Positions 15,253 to 17,481 of a stretch of 17,481 nucleotides of DNA are shown piece after piece. The notes below the pieces were generated by a model. It did no database searches. It was not told where the DNA came from and worked only from the letters and a program-made list of their open reading frames with translations. The DNA comes from Actinomycetota bacterium (GTDB taxonomy: Bacteria; Actinomycetota; Thermoleophilia; UBA2241), in NCBI GenBank assembly GCA_026392265.1, contig JAPLCL010000103.1:1-17481 (forward strand), given 5' to 3'. A program made the position numbers and the translations under genes. Within the stretch, counting starts at the first letter, position 1. Each line of letters opens with the position of its first letter.

Positions 15253-15675
15253 CTACTCCCCTGTTGTTGAGATCGGACACGCATGTACTGCGTCCATCAT
15301 CATGACGCGCGCCTGCTCCGTTGGGCAGATGGTGTGAAGACCATGCTTGGCGAAGACCCGGGCGCGCAGCGGATCGTACACACGGGCGATGGCGCAGGGC
15401 ACCTCGAAGGCGCGCCACGCGATGAGCGCGCAGACGATGTTGGTGTTGTCCCCGTCCGTGGCCGACGCGAACGCGTCGGCGCCCTCGATGCCCGCCTGGC
15501 GCAGGACGTCCCAATCGAGGGCGGCGCCTACGAGGCAGTGCCCGGGGAACCCGCCCCCCAGAAGCCTGAACGAACTGGGGTCCTCGTCGACGACGACGAC
15601 GTCGTGGCCCTCGTCCACCAGCTGCTTGGCCATGCCGGAGCCGACTCGCCCGCAGCCGACGATGATCACATACAT
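15253..15675 (-). CDS. RCK_N-only TrkA-like protein
   Basis: The 140-residue protein is a bare RCK_N Rossmann domain: MYVIIVGCGRVGSGMAKQL, the nucleotide-binding VVVVDEDPSSF, ASATDGDNTNIVCALIAW and RVYDPLRARVFAKHG, ending about where RCK_C would begin. No RCK_C ligand domain is present in this or a following frame. ATG 15675 was preferred because the family starts directly with this strand and GAGAGGAA lies upstream at a workable distance. GTG 15687 adds four residues and overlaps the permease stop (GTGA), but the ribosome-binding site would then be too close. It probably assembles with the adjacent single-unit RCK protein into a hetero-octameric ring; this is inference. Confidence 0.88.
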   Translation of the reverse strand: MYVIIVGCGRVGSGMAKQLVDEGHDVVVVDEDPSSFRLLGGGFPGHCLVGAALDWDVLRQAGIEGADAFASATDGDNTNIVCALIAWRAFEVPCAIARVYDPLRARVFAKHGLHTICPTEQARVMMMDAVHACPISTTGE

Positions 15676-15683
15676 AGCGTGCT

Positions 15684-17481
15684 TCACTTCCTCTCGACGT
15701 CTACTCGGGATCCCGTCTCCGGGGTCGTTGCGATGTGCTCTGCCTCGATCTCGGCCGCCGAACCTTGCATCTCGTAGTCAGCGGGGACGAGGTTGACCAG
15801 GACTTCACCAGGAGCATGACGCAGTACATAGGTGACCGAATCACCGAACAGGCGGTCGTCGACGCGACGCTTCTTCACGGCGCCGACGATGATCACGTCG
15901 GCGTGCCAGTCCTCCGCCGTGTCGACGATGGCCCGGCCGGACTGGCGTGCCGTGACCAGATGGGGCCAGGCATCCACACCGAACTCGCGGGCCACGGCCA
16001 TGGCCGCATCGAGCAACTTCTGACCGCGCCGTCGCTCCTCGGGAAGCGGCGCGTCGAGCGGCAGGTGCATCGGGACCTCGATCACCTGGACGATGTCGAT
16101 GGTCGCGCCTTTGTCGGCGGCGAGCTGACACCCGAGCACCATCATCTCGTCGCTGAGCCGCGTCCCGTCGACCGGCACGAGGATCCTGTCGTAGTCGACG
16201 TCCGAGAGAGCCGTGGAAGGCAACCTGGTCTCTTGCGGTTGGCGCAGAAGCGGCTGCCGGGCGCTGCGCCGATGGAGCACGTACACCACCAGGCCGGCGG
16301 CCATCCAGGCGAAGCCGACGATACGCCCGGCGGGATGTGTGGCCACCATGATCACCCAGATGAGGGCTGTCGCCGCGGCGCCGAGCACCGCCGGCAAAGG
16401 CAGGAGCGCGCCGCGGAACCTGACGTTGAACGGCACGACGAAGGGCCGTGAGAGGGTGCGCTCGCGGTACCGCAGGGCGATCACCGAGAGGTGCGTCATG
16501 GTGTAGGCCAGCATGGCTCCGAAGCCGAACAGCCCGAGCAGCAGCAGCGGGTCTCTCGGTATCAACAGGATCGCGGCCGCCACGCCGAAGAGCACGATAC
16601 CGACGTAGGGGGTCATGCGCGAGGCGTTGACGCGACCGAGCACCGCCGGCACCTGGCGGTGTCGGGCGAGCGAGTAGATGATGCGCGCCGAGCCGCCGAC
16701 GACCGCGTTCGCCGCCAGGAGCAGCGCGATAGAGATGACGATGGCCACCCAGGGCCGCAGAATGGCTTTGAGCCACTCGAGGTCGTTTGGCAAGCTGGCG
16801 ACCAGGCCCATCACCGGGTCGCGGAGGTAGGTACTGCCCAGTAGCGTGCCGTAAAGGCGCGTCGCGGGGCCCCCGTTCGCGCTGAAGACATCCCCGGTGG
16901 GCTTCTGCGCGGGGATGACATGACCCGATCCGCGCTGCTCGACAGGCACGACCACCCTGACGGCGCGGTCGCTCGCCAGCACGAACACGCCTTGTTCTTC
17001 GCCCGGGACCACGGGGACCGGCTGCGTGAGCCCGGTCTTGGCGTCGACGGGCACGGTGTTGGAGGTGACCGGCAGCGCCGAGAGGGCCACGACTCCCAGA
17101 GCGACACTCAGGGCCACGATGAGGGGCAGCACCACGTTGATGGCCTTGGGCACGTCGCGCGCCGGATGCACAGCGCTCTCGGCGCGGCTCGAGACGGCGT
17201 CGAGACCGGTGAACGCCGCGGCGGCAAGCGGCACGGCGTACAGCAGGTGCCCCCAGGTCGGCACGCTCCCCAGGTCGATCTGCCCCCACACCACCCCGGG
17301 CTTCAGGAGTACGAAGAAGCCCACGACAAGCAGCAGGACCAAGGTCGCCAGCCCGAGCACTGCCATCAGCGAGCTGAGGCGCACCGACTCCTGCAGCCCG
17401 AGCACGTTGAGGGCGACCAGCAGGGCGACGGCGCCGATACCGATGAGGAAAGCGTAGGGCCAGTCCTGCAGCTGCGGCCAG
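15684..17481 (-). CDS. APC-superfamily permease with C-terminal USP domain (5' end outside window)
   Basis: 598 residues are visible; the frame is open to the window edge, so the N-terminal helices are missing. The membrane part carries the APC signature AFTGLDAVSSRAESAVHPAR, then an unusually long extracytoplasmic loop of about 110 residues (VTSNTVP to the next helix), then further helices, including LLLAANAVVGGSARIIYSLARHRQVP. After helix VGFAWMAAGLVVYVLHRR comes a cytoplasmic USP-like domain (~150 residues, DYDRILVPVDGTRLSDEM to GEVLVNLVP). Its nucleotide loop (IIVGAVKKRRVDDRLFGDS) is non-canonical. It overlaps or abuts the RCK genes and heads the visible Trk operon. Related permeases flank ceoBC in mycobacteria. 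The substrate is unknown; K+/H+ symport or an amino acid are both possible. Confidence 0.88.
   Translation of the reverse strand, partial: WPQLQDWPYAFLIGIGAVALLVALNVLGLQESVRLSSLMAVLGLATLVLLLVVGFFVLLKPGVVWGQIDLGSVPTWGHLLYAVPLAAAAFTGLDAVSSRAESAVHPARDVPKAINVVLPLIVALSVALGVVALSALPVTSNTVPVDAKTGLTQPVPVVPGEEQGVFVLASDRAVRVVVPVEQRGSGHVIPAQKPTGDVFSANGGPATRLYGTLLGSTYLRDPVMGLVASLPNDLEWLKAILRPWVAIVISIALLLAANAVVGGSARIIYSLARHRQVPAVLGRVNASRMTPYVGIVLFGVAAAILLIPRDPLLLLGLFGFGAMLAYTMTHLSVIALRYRERTLSRPFVVPFNVRFRGALLPLPAVLGAAATALIWVIMVATHPAGRIVGFAWMAAGLVVYVLHRRSARQPLLRQPQETRLPSTALSDVDYDRILVPVDGTRLSDEMMVLGCQLAADKGATIDIVQVIEVPMHLPLDAPLPEERRRGQKLLDAAMAVAREFGVDAWPHLVTARQSGRAIVDTAEDWHADVIIVGAVKKRRVDDRLFGDSVTYVLRHAPGEVLVNLVPADYEMQGSAAEIEAEHIATTPETGSRVDVERK

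Noticed and set aside
1..17481. tRNA, rRNA, CRISPR array, insertion sequence or attachment site
   Set aside because: None seen: no regularly spaced long repeats, no transposase-like frames and no tRNA-like cloverleaf noticed by reading.

Overview
This window is almost entirely a potassium-uptake locus from a high-GC bacterium. The base composition, the TANNNT-type -10 hexamers and the APC-permease/trkA/trkA order (the same neighbourhood as Rv2690c-ceoB-ceoC in mycobacteria) point to an Actinomycetota-like lineage. That placement is an inference and I cannot name a genus. Nearly all genes are on the minus strand, so they are described here in transcription order, from high to low coordinates.

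Right part (17481 to 11639): a compact Trk-type operon. It encodes an APC-superfamily permease with a C-terminal universal-stress-protein (USP) domain (5' end outside the window), three RCK/TrkA regulatory proteins of different design (RCK_N only; RCK_N+RCK_C; tandem RCK pair), and the TrkH channel subunit. Gene spacing runs from a few to about 34 nt. Downstream of trkH lies the decayed remnant of an HD-GYP phosphodiesterase gene, with an in-frame amber codon. It abuts the truncated end of the only plus-strand gene, a deacetylase-like secreted protein whose N-terminus also looks frameshifted.

Left part (9936 to 1): the Kdp system. A first unit encodes a small single-TM protein, a membrane histidine kinase corresponding to the C-terminal half of KdpD, and KdpE. 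A second unit encodes a paralogous small single-TM protein, a 27-residue membrane peptide, KdpF, KdpA, KdpB, KdpC and a free-standing KdpD N-terminal half (Walker ATPase plus USP, no kinase). KdpD is therefore split into two genes at opposite ends of the locus. A third unit is a P2-type cation ATPase broken by an internal deletion and frameshift.

The main discovery is regulatory. Each of these three Kdp-side units is preceded by a 65-bp promoter of identical geometry: four half-sites (TTnAC, then TTTAn, each pair 11 bp apart), the two pairs exactly 32 bp apart, followed 11 nt later by a TAGCNT -10 hexamer. The 11-bp half-site spacing and the sequence resemble the Escherichia coli KdpE site (TTTATA-N5-TTTACA). 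The simplest reading is a local KdpE regulon that autoregulates kdpDE, drives kdpFABC plus the KdpD sensor half, and also includes the P2-type ATPase.
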